A model generated the notes under the pieces. That model did no database searches. It had not been told where the DNA came from and worked only from the letters and a program-made list of their open reading frames with translations. DNA of 64,000 bases from Ruegeria discodermiae (GTDB lineage Bacteria > Pseudomonadota > Alphaproteobacteria > Rhodobacterales > Rhodobacteraceae): NCBI RefSeq assembly GCF_030758345.1, contig NZ_JAVAMO010000018.1:28198-92197 (forward strand). The letters run 5' to 3'. A program made the translations under genes and the position numbers. This document shows positions 8,825 through 18,878 of the stretch, one piece after another (the first letter of the stretch is position 1; each line of letters opens with the position of its first letter).

Positions 8825-9420
8825 GGGCTCTGTTCGAGTGCGGTGGTGAAATCCGCCTCGGACGCGACGGCCGGGTCCAGCAATTTGTGATAAGCCGTAC
8901 GCGGGATTTCGATGGCCCCCAAAGAGGCCAGATGCGGTGTCAGGAACTGCGTGTCAAACAGTTGAAAGCCGGTCTGCACCAGTCGGTCGACCAGATAGGC
9001 CAATGCGATCTTTGAGGCGTCAGTGCAGCGCGAAAACATGCTTTCGCCAAAAAACGCCGCGCCCAGCACCACTCCGTATACGCCACCGATCAGTTGATTT
9101 TCCGTCCAGACCTCAAGCGAATGGGCGTTGCCGCGTTGATGCAGGGTCAGGTAGTGGGCGCGAAGCTCGTCGTTGATCCAGGTTTCGTTGCGATCGGCGC
9201 AGCCATCCACCACATCATCAAAGGCGCGGTTGATTGTTATCTTGTAGTCTTGCCGCCGCAGACGGCGCGCCAGCGAGCGTGAGATGTGGAACCCGTCGAG
9301 CGGGAAGACGCCGCGCAGTTTGGGGTCGACCCAGAAAATCTCCGGGTCTTCCCTGTGTTCGGCCATCGGGAATATCCCGATGGAATAGCCATGCAGCAGC
9401 AGCTCAGGCGACAGCGTCAT
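8788..9420 (-). CDS. aat: Leucyl/phenylalanyl-tRNA-protein transferase
   Basis: Aat attaches Leu or Phe to the N terminus of proteins starting with Arg or Lys, creating N-degrons for the ClpAP protease. The 210 residues contain the diagnostic sequence GYSIGIFPMAE (about 11-21), FWVDPKLRGVFPLDGFHISRSL-type segments, ETWI, HSLEVW, LIGGVYGVVLGAAFFGESMFS and DTQFLTPHLASLGAIEI. The length is slightly short but within the bacterial range. It follows accC by 15 bases on the same strand, giving a likely accB-accC-aat operon. Its 3' end overlaps the DUF2155 gene. Confidence 0.96.
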   Translation of the reverse strand: MTLSPELLLHGYSIGIFPMAEHREDPEIFWVDPKLRGVFPLDGFHISRSLARRLRRQDYKITINRAFDDVVDGCADRNETWINDELRAHYLTLHQRGNAHSLEVWTENQLIGGVYGVVLGAAFFGESMFSRCTDASKIALAYLVDRLVQTGFQLFDTQFLTPHLASLGAIEIPRTAYHKLLDPAVASEADFTTALEQSPQGVIQRITQTS

Positions 9421-9435
9421 GGCCGGTCATCCAGG

Positions 9436-10785
9436 TCACTCGCCCAGATTGGTCTCAAGCCAATGTTCCAGCCAGTGGATGTTGTAGTCACCGCTATGGA
9501 TGTCGGGTTCCTGCAGCAGCGCGTCAAAAAGCGGCACCGTCGTATCGACACCGTCAACGATCAGCTCACCCAAAGCACGGTGCAGACGGGCCAGCGCCTC
9601 GGGCCGGTCGCGGCCCTGCACGATCAGTTTGCCGATCAGCGAATCGTAATAGGGCGGGATCGAGTATCCATTATAAAGCGCCGAATCCATCCGCACCCCC
9701 AGACCGCCCGGCGCGTGATAGGCCGTGATCTTGCCGGGGCAAGGAGCGAAATTGGGCAGCCGTTCGGCGTTGATGCGCACCTCGATGGCATGGCCGTTGA
9801 TCCGCAGGTCTTCCTGCCCGAAGGACATCGGCTCGCCTGCGGCAATGCGGATCTGTTCGCGCACCAGATCGACGCCGAAAATGCCTTCGGTGACGGGGTG
9901 TTCAACCTGCAGGCGGGTGTTCATTTCGATGAAATAGAACTCGCCATTCTCGTAGAGGAACTCGATCGTGCCCGCACCGATATAGTTGATCTTGGCAACC
10001 GCGTCGGCGCAGACCTTGCCGATCTTGGCGCGTTCTTCGGGGGTGATGCAGGGGCCGGGGGCCTCTTCGAACACTTTCTGGTGGCGGCGCTGCAGCGAGC
10101 AGTCGCGCTCGCCCAGATGCACCGCTTTACCCTTGCCATCGCCAAAAACCTGAATCTCGATATGGCGCGGCGTAGTCAGGTATTTCTCGATATAGACTTC
10201 GTCATTGCCGAAAGCCGCCTTGCCCTCGGCCCGCGCGGTGCGAAACGCGGTTTCCATCTCTGCGGCGTTATGGGCGACCTTCATGCCGCGTCCGCCGCCA
10301 CCGGCAGTGGCCTTGATGATGACGGGATAGCCGAATTCCTCGCCGATCTTCTTTGCCGCCTCAAGGTCCGGCACGCCGCCATCCGATCCGGGCACGCAAG
10401 GCACGCCCAGTTCCTTCATCGTGTCCTTGGCGGTGATTTTGTCGCCCATGATGCGGATATGTTCGGCGGTGGGGCCGATGAAGGTGATGTCGTGATCCTC
10501 GACGATCTGCACGAAGGCCGCGTTTTCCGACAGAAAGCCATAGCCGGGGTGGATCGCCTGCGCGCCGGTGATCTCGCAGGCCGAGATAATGGCGGGCACG
10601 GACAGGTAGCTTTGCGGGCTGGGCGCAGGGCCGATGCAGACCGACTCATCGGCCATGCGCACATGCATGGCGTCACTGTCGGCGGTGGAATGCACGGCGA
10701 CCGTGGCGATCCCCATCTCTTGTGCCGCGCGGATCACGCGCAGGGCGATCTCGCCGCGATTGGCAATCAGGATCTTGTCGAACAT
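9436..10785 (-). CDS. accC: Acetyl-CoA carboxylase biotin carboxylase subunit
   Basis: AccC carboxylates the biotin of AccB using ATP and bicarbonate, the first half-reaction of malonyl-CoA synthesis for fatty acids. The 449-residue protein begins [20 protein letters not shown] and carries the ATP-grasp domain with the glycine-rich loop [14 protein letters not shown] (about 155-168), the bicarbonate/catalytic segment [14 protein letters not shown], and [10 protein letters not shown] near the C terminus. Length and motifs are standard for the stand-alone subunit. It lies nine bases downstream of accB. Confidence 0.98.
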   Translation of the reverse strand: MFDKILIANRGEIALRVIRAAQEMGIATVAVHSTADSDAMHVRMADESVCIGPAPSPQSYLSVPAIISACEITGAQAIHPGYGFLSENAAFVQIVEDHDITFIGPTAEHIRIMGDKITAKDTMKELGVPCVPGSDGGVPDLEAAKKIGEEFGYPVIIKATAGGGGRGMKVAHNAAEMETAFRTARAEGKAAFGNDEVYIEKYLTTPRHIEIQVFGDGKGKAVHLGERDCSLQRRHQKVFEEAPGPCITPEERAKIGKVCADAVAKINYIGAGTIEFLYENGEFYFIEMNTRLQVEHPVTEGIFGVDLVREQIRIAAGEPMSFGQEDLRINGHAIEVRINAERLPNFAPCPGKITAYHAPGGLGVRMDSALYNGYSIPPYYDSLIGKLIVQGRDRPEALARLHRALGELIVDGVDTTVPLFDALLQEPDIHSGDYNIHWLEHWLETNLGE

Positions 10786-10794
10786 GGGACCGCC

Positions 10795-11289
10795 TTACTC
10801 GATGATGACCAGAGGGGTTCCGAACTCCACCGCGGCGCCGTCCTCGACCAGGATTCGCTTGACGGTTCCGGCCTTGGGCGCGCTGATCTGGTTCATGGTC
10901 TTCATCGCTTCGACGATCAGCAACGTGTCGCCTTCGCTGACAGTGGCGCCAACGGTGATGAAGGCGGGAGCACCCGGTTCGGCCTGCATATAGACCGTGC
11001 CCACCATTGGCGAGGTCACAGCACCGGGATGGCTGGCGGGATCTTCGGCGGCGGCCGGAGCTTCGGGCGCGGCGGCGGCTGCCACTGGGGTGGCCGGTGC
11101 GGCGGTCGGAACAGCAACCTGTACAGGTGCGGCGGCAGTGGCCGGACCCATGCGGCTGACGCGGACATTCAGGCTGTCCTCTTCGCCATAGTCGCGTTTG
11201 ACCTGTAATTCGGTCAGATCGTTTTCGCGCAGCAACTCGGCCAGTGCCTTGATGAATGCCACGTCCGCTTCGTGTTTATTTTCTGTCAT
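10795..11289 (-). CDS. accB: Acetyl-CoA carboxylase biotin carboxyl carrier protein
   Basis: The protein is about 164 residues long. The N-terminal part ([19 protein letters not shown]) is followed by a flexible Ala/Pro-rich linker (about 50-85) and the biotinyl domain with [10 protein letters not shown], whose lysine is the biotin attachment site. It carries the carboxybiotin between AccC and the carboxyltransferase. I start it at ATG 11289 ([12 protein letters not shown]) because GAGGA lies seven bases upstream; the frame stays open 16 codons further but without a typical N terminus. It is first in an accB-accC-aat operon. Confidence 0.97.
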   Translation of the reverse strand: MTENKHEADVAFIKALAELLRENDLTELQVKRDYGEEDSLNVRVSRMGPATAAAPVQVAVPTAAPATPVAAAAAPEAPAAAEDPASHPGAVTSPMVGTVYMQAEPGAPAFITVGATVSEGDTLLIVEAMKTMNQISAPKAGTVKRILVEDGAAVEFGTPLVIIE

Positions 11290-11436
11290 GCGAGTCCTCG
11301 ACGTTCCCCTTGGCCCTTGTTTTGCTTCGGACCTCAACTTTACGCGGCGTTATAGGCTAAGCTTTCAGCCATGAAAAGCGCCGTGTCCGCGCGCAAGGTG
11401 GGTGCTTGTACACCGAATTGTTAGGGCTAAAGGGGA

Positions 11437-11973
11437 TCAAAGTGGCATTCCTGACAATTTTGCCACCAACTCCGGCAGCTTGCGGGCGCCGAATTTCTCC
11501 AGCAGCCGCGCGCGATGCGCCTCGATCGTGCGATAGCTCAGGCCCAGTTCCGCGCCAACCTCTTTTGCGGACAATCCGCGACAGGACAGGATCGCCACAT
11601 CCCGCTCGCGCGGGGTTAGTTCAACCAGCGGGCGATCCTCGGAAATGTCGGAGAAGCTCCAGATCCCGTGGCGGAACGGGTCATCAGGGGTCAGCGATTT
11701 GCCCCGCGCCCGACACCAGAACAGGTCGCCGTCGCGGCGGCGCATAATGCGCTCGTCAGAGTAATAGCCGGTCTCGCGCATTACTGTCAGGCTGCGCGCG
11801 CCGATGCGTTCGAAATCCGCCTGGCTGGGATACAGATGCAAGAGCGGCATGTCGCGATACTCTTCCTCCTCGCCGCCAAACATCTTGGCAAAGTAGAGGT
11901 TGCAGCGCCGAATGACGCGGTTCTCCAACTCCACAAGGCCGATGGGGGCATATTCAAAGGCAGGATCGCTCAT
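11437..11973 (-). CDS. PAS-domain LuxR-type transcriptional regulator
   Basis: The protein is about 178 residues long. Residues 5-110 form a PAS-like sensor (EYAPIGLVELENRVIRRCN, then RRRDGDLFWCRARGKSL). Residues 115-175 are a LuxR helix-turn-helix: LTPRERDVAILSCRGLSAKEVGAELGLSYRTIEAHRARLLEK. There is no receiver domain or membrane segment, so it should sense a cytoplasmic ligand or redox state. The start ATG 11973 (MSDPAFEYAPIG) is chosen because homologous PAS regulators begin close to the domain. It is a single gene, and the ligand and targets are unknown. Confidence 0.85.
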   Translation of the reverse strand: MSDPAFEYAPIGLVELENRVIRRCNLYFAKMFGGEEEEYRDMPLLHLYPSQADFERIGARSLTVMRETGYYSDERIMRRRDGDLFWCRARGKSLTPDDPFRHGIWSFSDISEDRPLVELTPRERDVAILSCRGLSAKEVGAELGLSYRTIEAHRARLLEKFGARKLPELVAKLSGMPL

Positions 11974-12091
11974 GCCCCCATGGTGACCGGTATTGCCGCC
12001 AAATTGAAGGGAAATGCGCGCCGGAGCAGGCCCGCGCGCTAGTTTAGCCTGTTTGTACTTGCGCCAGCATCCGCATGGCATCGCTGCAGGC

Positions 12092-12819
12092 TCAGATTTC
12101 CGGGTGATTTTGCGCGAGGAAATCCTGAATCTGCTTATACATCAGCGTGCCGTAATCTGCGTTTGCATGATGCGGGTCCCGTTTGCCGGTGAAGGTCTTT
12201 TCCAAGGAATACTCTTTCAACAAAAATCCCTGGTCATCCATTGTCCCTTCGGGTGGCGCAATAAACGGGATGCCCTGTTCGCTCAGCCAGTTGGTGAAAC
12301 ACTGCCGCGCGCGGCTGTCGATCGCCGAAATGATATCGAGCGGAATGCCGCTTCCGGCGATCACGCTATTGCGTCGCACCGGCGGGCAGGAAATGACAAA
12401 GAACTTGGCCTTGATCTGCTTGAGTTGCGCAAGGAAAGCTTTGATATATCTCTGATCGTCATCGATGATTGCGTCGACGACAGCCCTGGACACCGGTCGC
12501 AGATCGGGATGATCAAGGCAGGCCGGGGTCGCTTCCTTCCAGAACTCTCCTCGCAATATTCGGTTGTTGTGGGTCCCGGTGACCAAGCCCCAAACATGGG
12601 TGTCGTCGATCGACACCTCAGAGGTCGCGGTTTCAAGCCGTTCGGAATATAGGGGTTCAGTGAAGAAGATCCGGCTGTCACGTATTTCGCTGAACGGGTT
12701 CGTTTCATAAGCGCCGCTACCCAGGGCAAAGACATGCACGTCGGTCTTTTTTTCCAGACCCGATTCATACCCTGCTTGATTGCAGCAGTATGAGAGTTTC
12801 CGCAGATAAAGAGGCTCAT
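12092..12819 (-). pseudogene. SGNH/GDSL-hydrolase-like gene with a frameshift at an A7 run
   Basis: Read in two frames, the gene encodes about 240 residues. The N terminus, from ATG 12819, is MSLFICGNSHTAAIKQGMN, where GNSHT is the SGNH-type nucleophile block. The rest is in the other frame, from about VHVFALGSGAYETNP to LAQNHPEI, and includes ISCPPVRRNS and a C-terminal DPHHANADYG block with Asp and His spaced as in SGNH catalytic dyads. The frames join if one base is added to the run of seven T at plus 12747-12753. The gene starts 11 bases after the GSCFA stop. It is either a sequencing error or a true pseudogene; family members modify surface polysaccharide. Confidence 0.7.
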
Positions 12820-12830
12820 TGGCCGAAAGT

Positions 12831-13872
12831 CTACAAAATGGCTTCTTTACAGAGAAGGTCGTCATTGTCGGCCTCGACGGGTGTCGCCTGACTGGGTTCT
12901 TTGATGTCACCGCTCGACTGATCGCCAATGGCGGAAAAGAACACATCCATGGCCTGCGCGACGCCCTCGGCTGCAACTTTCGCAAGTTTGGTATGTAGTA
13001 CATCGCGCGCATGGGATGAGAGGCGATGAGTTCGTAAGAGGGAAAGTAATCAACAAAATCGTGCTTCTGCGAGAGCGCGCCTGCAACCGCACGCAGTACC
13101 GATTTGGAATAAAGCGTAGCAGGCAGAACATGCTGATCGGTCGCCGTCGCGGTGAGCGGCACGGGCGAGACAGTCAGCAGGAATTTCATCTGTGGGTTCT
13201 TTTCGCGCGCCAGTGCGATGAAGGCGTTCATGTCCTGCAGCGTTTCTTCGTAGTCGAAATTCTTGAAGCGATATTTGTCAGTATCGAAAGTACCACCCAC
13301 TGTCCCCGGGCAGGTCGGCAATGCCACGCCGTCCTCGATACTTTCCCAGGCCTCGGTCAGGCCCAGTGTAAAGACGAACAGGTCGGTCTGATCCAGCATC
13401 GAGGCAACCTGAGACAGGAGATAGCGCCGATCTGCCTCAAGCTCGTCGATATCAGCAAAGCCGTCAGGTTCGATGGCGGGGCGGAACGGATCGCGCGCGC
13501 GCCCGTTCTCATCGACATAAGCGGTTTCAACCGGCTGCAAGCTGCCATTGGCGCGGGCCAGCATCTGGATGAGTTGCCGTGGTGTGTAGATATTGCCGTA
13601 GCGTGCCGAATAGAGGTCGTAGACAAATTCATGCCACCGTTCGCGAGACAGCGCTGGGGGCGGTGTTTCCAGATCGACATAGTTGAAGCCGCGCTTCTTG
13701 AACTGAGCCCCGATATGCTGCGCAAAGCAGCTTCCCGCGCAGGAAATGCGGCGCTTCGGCCGATTTCGAATTTGGGCTCATAAATATCGGAAACACCTAG
13801 CAGGTTTTGTTCCGAGACGCCGGATCGCCAGAACGTTTTGGGGGGCCGTGATTCATATAGATTCGAAGGCAT
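12831..13872 (-). pseudogene. GSCFA-domain protein gene with two single-base frameshifts
   Basis: GSCFA proteins are SGNH-like hydrolases associated with polysaccharide biosynthesis. The N-terminal frame from about 13872 reads MPSNLYESRPPKTFWRSG and then SDIYEPKFEIGRSAA. It then jumps near 13744 into the frame containing SCAGSCFAQHIGAQFKK, the family motif. The body continues to MRAMYYIPNLRK. A second jump near 12978 restores the expected end, VAAEGVAQAMDVFFSAIG through to NDDLLCKEAIL and a stop at 12831. Each jump is repaired by adding one base. The longest single open frame, starting at 13564, therefore lacks the GSCFA motif and runs artificially into the next gene. Confidence 0.75.
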
Positions 13873-13983
13873 TGGCAGGAACCTTAATGGCCAAGAAACC
13901 TGAGCCACTAAATCTCTTGGATAGGGGAAGCACAATCGCCGGTTTCAAACCATTTTTTGTCATCTGGCGGATTTGGGCCCAAT

Positions 13984-14015
13984 GCCTTGGCGGCAATTGT
14001 TGCCGGAATGAAGGC
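13984..14015 (-). terminator. Interrupted stem-loop downstream of the glycosyltransferase gene
   Basis: GCCTT (13984-13988) and CGGCAA (13991-13996) pair with TTGCCG (14000-14005) and AAGGC (14011-14015) around the loop TTG. It sits about 55 bases past the stop of the minus-strand glycosyltransferase gene and before the GSCFA gene. No T run follows, so termination is only probable. Confidence 0.4.
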
Positions 14016-14070
14016 TGACTGGTCAAGCAGGGGAAGGCACCATTAGCCGGGTATCCGAGATTTGACCGGA

Positions 14071-14937
14071 TCACGCGGAACGGAACCAGCCGGGCAGGTC
14101 GGTGGCAAGGTTAAGCGGGACGTCGCGCACCCGGATCACGCCGATGCGGCGGTCCCGTTCCGGTTCGCCGCTGATTTGCGCATAAGCTTGCGGTTCCGCC
14201 TCGTCCCAGTTGGTCAGGGGCAGGCTGCGGACGCGCTCGGCGAACTTTCGATTGCGAAGGTCGGGTTTGAGCCAGGATTGTCCGGGCGTGCCATGCCCCG
14301 GTTCCGAGGCGACCTGCATCCTGTGTGCATCGCTTTCGGCAAGCGCGTTTGCGTTGGCATATTTGAGATGCACCAGATAGACGCCACGCGGCACCGAGAA
14401 TGGGTAAGCCTCGGTATGGCGTGGCCGAATTTCTATGCCATGCCGACGCAGCCCGACGCGCTGACGCACAGCCCAGGCCTTGCTGTAATGGGCCGAAAAC
14501 AACGCCCGTTGCCGGTGTTGCAACGCCAGCATGCCGGGTTTGAGTTCCGGGTCGCCCGGTAGCTCAGCCAAGTTCAGCCCCAGCGAAAACTGCGCCCTTC
14601 CCGGATGCTGTTCAAAAAGCTCAGCATAGCTCTGATAGCGGGCCGGATCGAGGCAGATCAACTCATCCACATCGGTACGGATCACCCAGTCATAACCTTC
14701 GTTCAGCCCGGCCTGGAACCCGTTTAGCAGGCGGCCTCGGAACAGGTCGAATTCCGTGAACTTATCGCGCGGGACGGTGATGATGCTTGCGCCGGGGCAA
14801 AGTTCGTGGATTTTGGGATCGGCCCCATGCGCCACCACAAACAGGTTTTGGGGCCCCAGATGTCGGCTGTAATGCGCGTACCACTGGGACAGAGCCCAGT
14901 AATCGCGATACACCATCGTCAACGCGCAGATCTTCAT
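14071..14937 (-). CDS. Glycosyltransferase family 2-like protein
   Basis: The 288-residue protein starts MKICALTMVYRDYWALSQWYAHYSRHLG, a typical nucleotide-sugar-binding beginning of this family. It carries a DxD metal-binding motif in VIRTDVDELICLD (about residues 84-96). There are no membrane helices or signal peptide, so it acts in the cytoplasm, probably on capsule, LPS or exopolysaccharide precursors. It precedes the GSCFA/SGNH pair on the same strand, consistent with a small surface-polysaccharide locus. The donor and acceptor cannot be deduced. Confidence 0.75.
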   Translation of the reverse strand: MKICALTMVYRDYWALSQWYAHYSRHLGPQNLFVVAHGADPKIHELCPGASIITVPRDKFTEFDLFRGRLLNGFQAGLNEGYDWVIRTDVDELICLDPARYQSYAELFEQHPGRAQFSLGLNLAELPGDPELKPGMLALQHRQRALFSAHYSKAWAVRQRVGLRRHGIEIRPRHTEAYPFSVPRGVYLVHLKYANANALAESDAHRMQVASEPGHGTPGQSWLKPDLRNRKFAERVRSLPLTNWDEAEPQAYAQISGEPERDRRIGVIRVRDVPLNLATDLPGWFRSA

Positions 14938-15002
14938 GGGGCCATTTACGATGGGTTTTGCGCAAGCGGCAACCGGGTGATCCGAAAAATCGCCCGGTTG
15001 TG

Positions 15003-15758
15003 TCAGATCGCCAGGTACTCCGCGCGCAACTCCTCGTTTTCCAGAACTTCCGTTGCGGTGCCGTCAAAGACGATGCTGCCCGTGTCCAGAATGACCGCGC
15101 GGTCCGCCAGTTCCAGTGCGCGCACCGCATTCTGTTCAACGATGATCGTGGTCATGCCCTGTTGCTTGATATGCATGAGCGTCTTTTCAATCTCGTCCAC
15201 GATCACCGGGGCCAGCCCTTCGTAAGGTTCATCCAGCAGCAGGACCTTGAGATCCCGCGCCAGGGCCCGCGCGATCGCCAGCATCTGCTGCTCGCCACCT
15301 GAAAGCGTCACGCCCTCTTGCTTGCGCCGCTCTCCCAGGCGCGGGAACAACTCATAGAGTCGCTCCAGCGACCAGCCGACCGGAGGCGCGATCTGCGCTA
15401 GTTGCAGGTTTTCCTCGACCGTCAGGCCGGGGATGATCCGGCGGTCCTCGGGCACAAGGCCCAGCCCGGATGCGGCGGCCTCGTGACTGGCCATCTTGTG
15501 CAGCGGTTTGTGATCAAGCCAGATCTCGCCATGCTTGACCTCGGGGTCGCCCAACCGCGCGATAGATCTGAGCGTCGAGGTCTTGCCCGCCCCATTGCGG
15601 CCCAGCAGTGCGAGGATCTCGCCTTCGTGCACGTTGAAGGATACGCCCTGCACGATGTAGCTCTCGCCGTAATAGGAATGCATGTCCCAGACCGACAGGA
15701 AGGCGGGGGCTGTGCTGGCCTGATTGGCGTGTTTTGAGAAATCGGGTTTGGTGTTCAT
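15003..15758 (-). CDS. Branched-chain-type ABC transporter ATP-binding protein (LivF type)
   Basis: This 251-residue ATPase powers import together with the partner ATPase and permeases encoded upstream. It shows Walker A LLGRNGAGKTSTL, the signature LSGGEQQML and Walker B VLLLDEPYEGLAP, in the order usual for LivF. It is the last gene of a five-gene set on the minus strand (binding protein, LivH, LivM, LivG, LivF types) with gaps of about 4-12 bases among the last four. The substrate cannot be told from the ATPase. Confidence 0.93.
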   Translation of the reverse strand: MNTKPDFSKHANQASTAPAFLSVWDMHSYYGESYIVQGVSFNVHEGEILALLGRNGAGKTSTLRSIARLGDPEVKHGEIWLDHKPLHKMASHEAAASGLGLVPEDRRIIPGLTVEENLQLAQIAPPVGWSLERLYELFPRLGERRKQEGVTLSGGEQQMLAIARALARDLKVLLLDEPYEGLAPVIVDEIEKTLMHIKQQGMTTIIVEQNAVRALELADRAVILDTGSIVFDGTATEVLENEELRAEYLAI

Positions 15759-15770
15759 GGTGATTTCTCC

Positions 15771-16526
15771 TTACGCGCTTTCGCCCAGATAGGCTTCGCG
15801 CACCTTGGGGTTGCCGCGAATGTTTTCGGGGCTGTCTTCGACCAACGGGGTCCCTTGCGCCAGCACGGTGATCCGGTCGGCGAGGCTGAACACCACATGC
15901 ATGTCATGCTCGATAATGGCGATGGTGATGTCGCGTTCGTCGCGGATCTGTTTCAGCAGGTCGATCGTGTTATTGGTATCGGCCCGCGCCATGCCCGCTG
16001 TCGGCTCGTCCAGCAGCAACAGGCGCGGCTGCTGGCTCAGGCACATGCCGATCTCAAGCCGCCTCTTGTCGCCCCGTGACAGCGACGCGGAATTCATGTC
16101 GCGTTTGTCGGCCATGTTCATTTCTTCCAGCATTTCCTCGGCCGCTTCAACGATCTGCTTTTCGTTCTGCACGGTCTCATAGGCATGCATGCGAAACGCC
16201 CCGTCGCGCTTGGCGAAGATCGGGATCATCATGTTTTCCATCACCGTGAGTTCGCCGAAAATCTCGGGCGTCTGAAACACGCGGCTGATGCCCATCTGGT
16301 TGATCTCGAACGGCGCGCGGCCCAGCACCGACTGGCCATCAAACATCACGCTGCCGGTATCGGGGATCAGCTTACCTACCAGACAGTTCAGCAGCGTGGA
16401 TTTACCCGCGCCATTCGGCCCGATAATGGCATGCACCGAGTTTTCCTTGACGCTGAGGTTCACATCCCCCAGCGCCTGCAGCCCGCCGAAGCGTTTGTTG
16501 ACGCCTTTGACTTCCAGAATACCCAT
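15771..16526 (-). CDS. Branched-chain-type ABC transporter ATP-binding protein (LivG type)
   Basis: This is a 251-residue ABC ATPase with Walker A IIGPNGAGKSTLLN and Walker B LLLLDEPTAGMARADT, the latter extended as in LivG. The signature motif reads LSRGDKRRLEIG in place of the usual LSGGQ, a variant seen in some LivG/urea-type importers; ATP hydrolysis is probably intact because the Walker motifs are. It lies between the LivM-type permease (12 bases upstream) and the LivF-type ATPase (12 bases downstream). Confidence 0.93.
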   Translation of the reverse strand: MGILEVKGVNKRFGGLQALGDVNLSVKENSVHAIIGPNGAGKSTLLNCLVGKLIPDTGSVMFDGQSVLGRAPFEINQMGISRVFQTPEIFGELTVMENMMIPIFAKRDGAFRMHAYETVQNEKQIVEAAEEMLEEMNMADKRDMNSASLSRGDKRRLEIGMCLSQQPRLLLLDEPTAGMARADTNNTIDLLKQIRDERDITIAIIEHDMHVVFSLADRITVLAQGTPLVEDSPENIRGNPKVREAYLGESA

Positions 16527-16538
16527 CGCTGCGCCCCC

Positions 16539-17738
16539 TTATTCCGCTGGCTCGGTCTTGCCGCTGGTTTTCTTGTCCTTGCGTTTGCCGCGTACCCAGT
16601 TCAGCAGCTTCTGACCCCCTTCGACCAGACCGCCGGGCAGGAAGATCACGACCAGCATGAACAGAAGACCCAGTGTCAGGTGCCAGCCCTTGCCGATGAA
16701 GGGATGGATGATGAAGACCATGAAATCCTCCATCCCGTCAGGCAGGAAGGCGAACCAGCTATGCAGCACGTTGTCGTTGATCTTGGAGAAGATGTTCTCG
16801 AAATACTTGATGAAGCCCGCGCCAAGAACCGGCCCGATCAGGGTGCCGGTGCCGCCAAGGATGGTCATCAGCACCACTTCCCCGCTCGCCGTCCATTGCA
16901 TCCGCTCGGCGCCCGCAAGCGGGTCCATGGCTGCCATCAGCCCGCCAGCCAATCCGGCATACATGCCCGAGATCACAAAGGCCGCCAGCGTATAGGGGCG
17001 TGAGTTCAGCCCGGTATAGTTCATCCGCTGCTGGTTTGATTTCACCGCCCGCAGCATCATGCCAAAGGGCGAACGGAAGATGCGGATTGCCAGGTAAAAC
17101 ACCACCATCATGATCACAGCGCATAGGTAGTAACCTGCGTTGAAATCAAAGCTCCAGCCGCCGACATCCATTGTATAGGTCGACCGCATCGACACACCAA
17201 AGAGATGCGGCAGGTCAGGCGCGTTGGCCCTGTGGAACCATTGCGGGTCATCAGCATAAACCTGCAGGCCGGTTTCGCCATTGGTCAGGTTGAACTTGGG
17301 GTTCGACAGCACAGAATAGGCCAGCGCAAAGCTCATCTGCGCAAAGGCCAGCGTGAGGATCGAGAAATAGATGCCCGAGCGGCGCAGACTGATGAACCCG
17401 ATCAGCAGCGAAAACAGTCCCGCGACGACCACGCTGAGCAGGATAGCCGGGATCACGTTGTAGCTGATCAGCTTGAACATCCAAACGGCGGCATAAGACC
17501 CCACGCCGAGAAAGGCGGCGTGACCGAAGCTGAGATAGCCGGTCAGGCCGAAGAGGATGTTGAACCCGATGGCAAAAATCCCGAAAATCACGAAACGCTG
17601 CATCAGGTCCGGATAGCCCGCGTTGAACTGCGCCATGGCGCTGCCTTCGGGGAACGGGTTCAGGATGAAGGGCGCCAGCAGCGTCAGCACAGCCACGATC
17701 AGCAGCAGAGACGTGTCTTTTTTGTTCAGTCCCAGCAT
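16539..17738 (-). CDS. Branched-chain-type ABC transporter permease (LivM type)
   Basis: The protein has 399 residues and about nine or ten membrane helices. Family landmarks are [20 protein letters not shown] near the N terminus and the EAA-like loop [26 protein letters not shown]. Near the end comes [24 protein letters not shown]. The C-terminal tail is basic ([15 protein letters not shown]). It forms the membrane channel with the LivH-type permease, whose stop is four bases upstream. Confidence 0.93.
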   Translation of the reverse strand: MLGLNKKDTSLLLIVAVLTLLAPFILNPFPEGSAMAQFNAGYPDLMQRFVIFGIFAIGFNILFGLTGYLSFGHAAFLGVGSYAAVWMFKLISYNVIPAILLSVVVAGLFSLLIGFISLRRSGIYFSILTLAFAQMSFALAYSVLSNPKFNLTNGETGLQVYADDPQWFHRANAPDLPHLFGVSMRSTYTMDVGGWSFDFNAGYYLCAVIMMVVFYLAIRIFRSPFGMMLRAVKSNQQRMNYTGLNSRPYTLAAFVISGMYAGLAGGLMAAMDPLAGAERMQWTASGEVVLMTILGGTGTLIGPVLGAGFIKYFENIFSKINDNVLHSWFAFLPDGMEDFMVFIIHPFIGKGWHLTLGLLFMLVVIFLPGGLVEGGQKLLNWVRGKRKDKKTSGKTEPAE

Positions 17739-17742
17739 GAGC

Positions 17743-18774
17743 TCAGTCCTCCATCACGCCTTTGCGGCCCATCAGCCCGCGGGGGCGGGTGAGCAGCACG
17801 ATGATTGCGACCAGATAGATGATGATCTGGTTGATCCCCGGGATCGTGGTGGTGGCCCAGGTGGTTGAGGCGAAGCTCTCCAGAATACCCAGCAGGAACC
17901 CGGCCAGCACCGCGCCAGGCAGCGAGCCCATGCCACCAACAACGACAACCACGAAGCTGAGCACCAGAAAATCCATGCCCATATGGTAATTGGGTGGGTT
18001 GAGCGGGCCGTACATCACGCCCGCCAATCCGGCGACTGCGGCCGCGATGCCGAACATGATGGTAAAGCGGCGGTCGATATTGATGCCCAGAAGGCCCACG
18101 GTTTCACGATCTGCCATACCGGCGCGCACGACCATGCCGAAGGTGGTGAATTGCAGGAAGGCAAAGATGCCCCCGATAATCAGCGTGGCGAAGGCGAAAT
18201 ATATCAGCCGCCAGATCGGGTAGATGATCGCGTTGGGGTCAAACCCAACCATCACGCCCAGGTCGATCGATCCGCTCAGCGCCTCGGGTGGTGGTGTCTG
18301 GATCGGGTTGGCGCCAAAGAAGTATTTCACGATCTCCTGCAAGACGATGGCAAGCCCGAAGGTGACGAGGATCTGATCCGCATGCGGTCGCTTGTAGAAA
18401 TGCTTGATCAGCCCGCGTTCCATCACGTAGCCGACCAGCAACATGATCGGGATCGCAACCAGGATTGCCAGCGGCACGGACCAGTCTATGATCGCAGCCC
18501 CGGTTTCCGGCCCGAACCAGGCCTCGACATAAGGCGTCTTTACCTTGAGCGGATTGCCCAGAAAATCCTTCTGAGTCTCGTCCACGGTCTCGAAGCTCAG
18601 ATTCAGAAGCCTTTGCAGCGTTACCGCGCAGAAGGCGCCGATCATGAACAGCGCGCCATGGGCGAAATTGACGACACCCAGCGTGCCGAAGATCAGTGTC
18701 AGTCCCAGCGCGATCAGCGCATAGGCCGAACCTTTGTCGAGCCCGTTCAGGATTTGCAGAAGAATGGCGTCCAT
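17743..18774 (-). CDS. Branched-chain-type ABC transporter permease (LivH type)
   Basis: The 343-residue inner-membrane permease starts [47 protein letters not shown], the standard LivH opening. It has a hydrophilic insertion of about 40 residues after the second helix ([21 protein letters not shown]), absent from amino-acid LivH and typical of a subgroup in Rhodobacterales. The EAA-like region [23 protein letters not shown] and [18 protein letters not shown] are present. It lies about 100 bases downstream of the substrate-binding protein gene. Confidence 0.92.
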   Translation of the reverse strand: MDAILLQILNGLDKGSAYALIALGLTLIFGTLGVVNFAHGALFMIGAFCAVTLQRLLNLSFETVDETQKDFLGNPLKVKTPYVEAWFGPETGAAIIDWSVPLAILVAIPIMLLVGYVMERGLIKHFYKRPHADQILVTFGLAIVLQEIVKYFFGANPIQTPPPEALSGSIDLGVMVGFDPNAIIYPIWRLIYFAFATLIIGGIFAFLQFTTFGMVVRAGMADRETVGLLGINIDRRFTIMFGIAAAVAGLAGVMYGPLNPPNYHMGMDFLVLSFVVVVVGGMGSLPGAVLAGFLLGILESFASTTWATTTIPGINQIIIYLVAIIVLLTRPRGLMGRKGVMED

Positions 18775-18878
18775 CTGTCCCCACCTCTGGATTGGCCGGT
18801 GCGGCTTTGGCTCTTGCGCCCGCCGCTCTTATTGACCGGCCGCGATTGCCCGCGACCGGTCCCGGTTTGCGTGAGTGG

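Noticed and set aside
9286..11208. 640-residue plus-strand open frame
   Set aside because: It is the antisense shadow of accC and accB, which have unmistakable motifs on the minus strand.
12092..13564. A single 490-residue protein
   Set aside because: It joins the body of the GSCFA protein to the SGNH-like protein only because of frameshifts; the GSCFA motif and the true GSCFA C terminus are in other frames.
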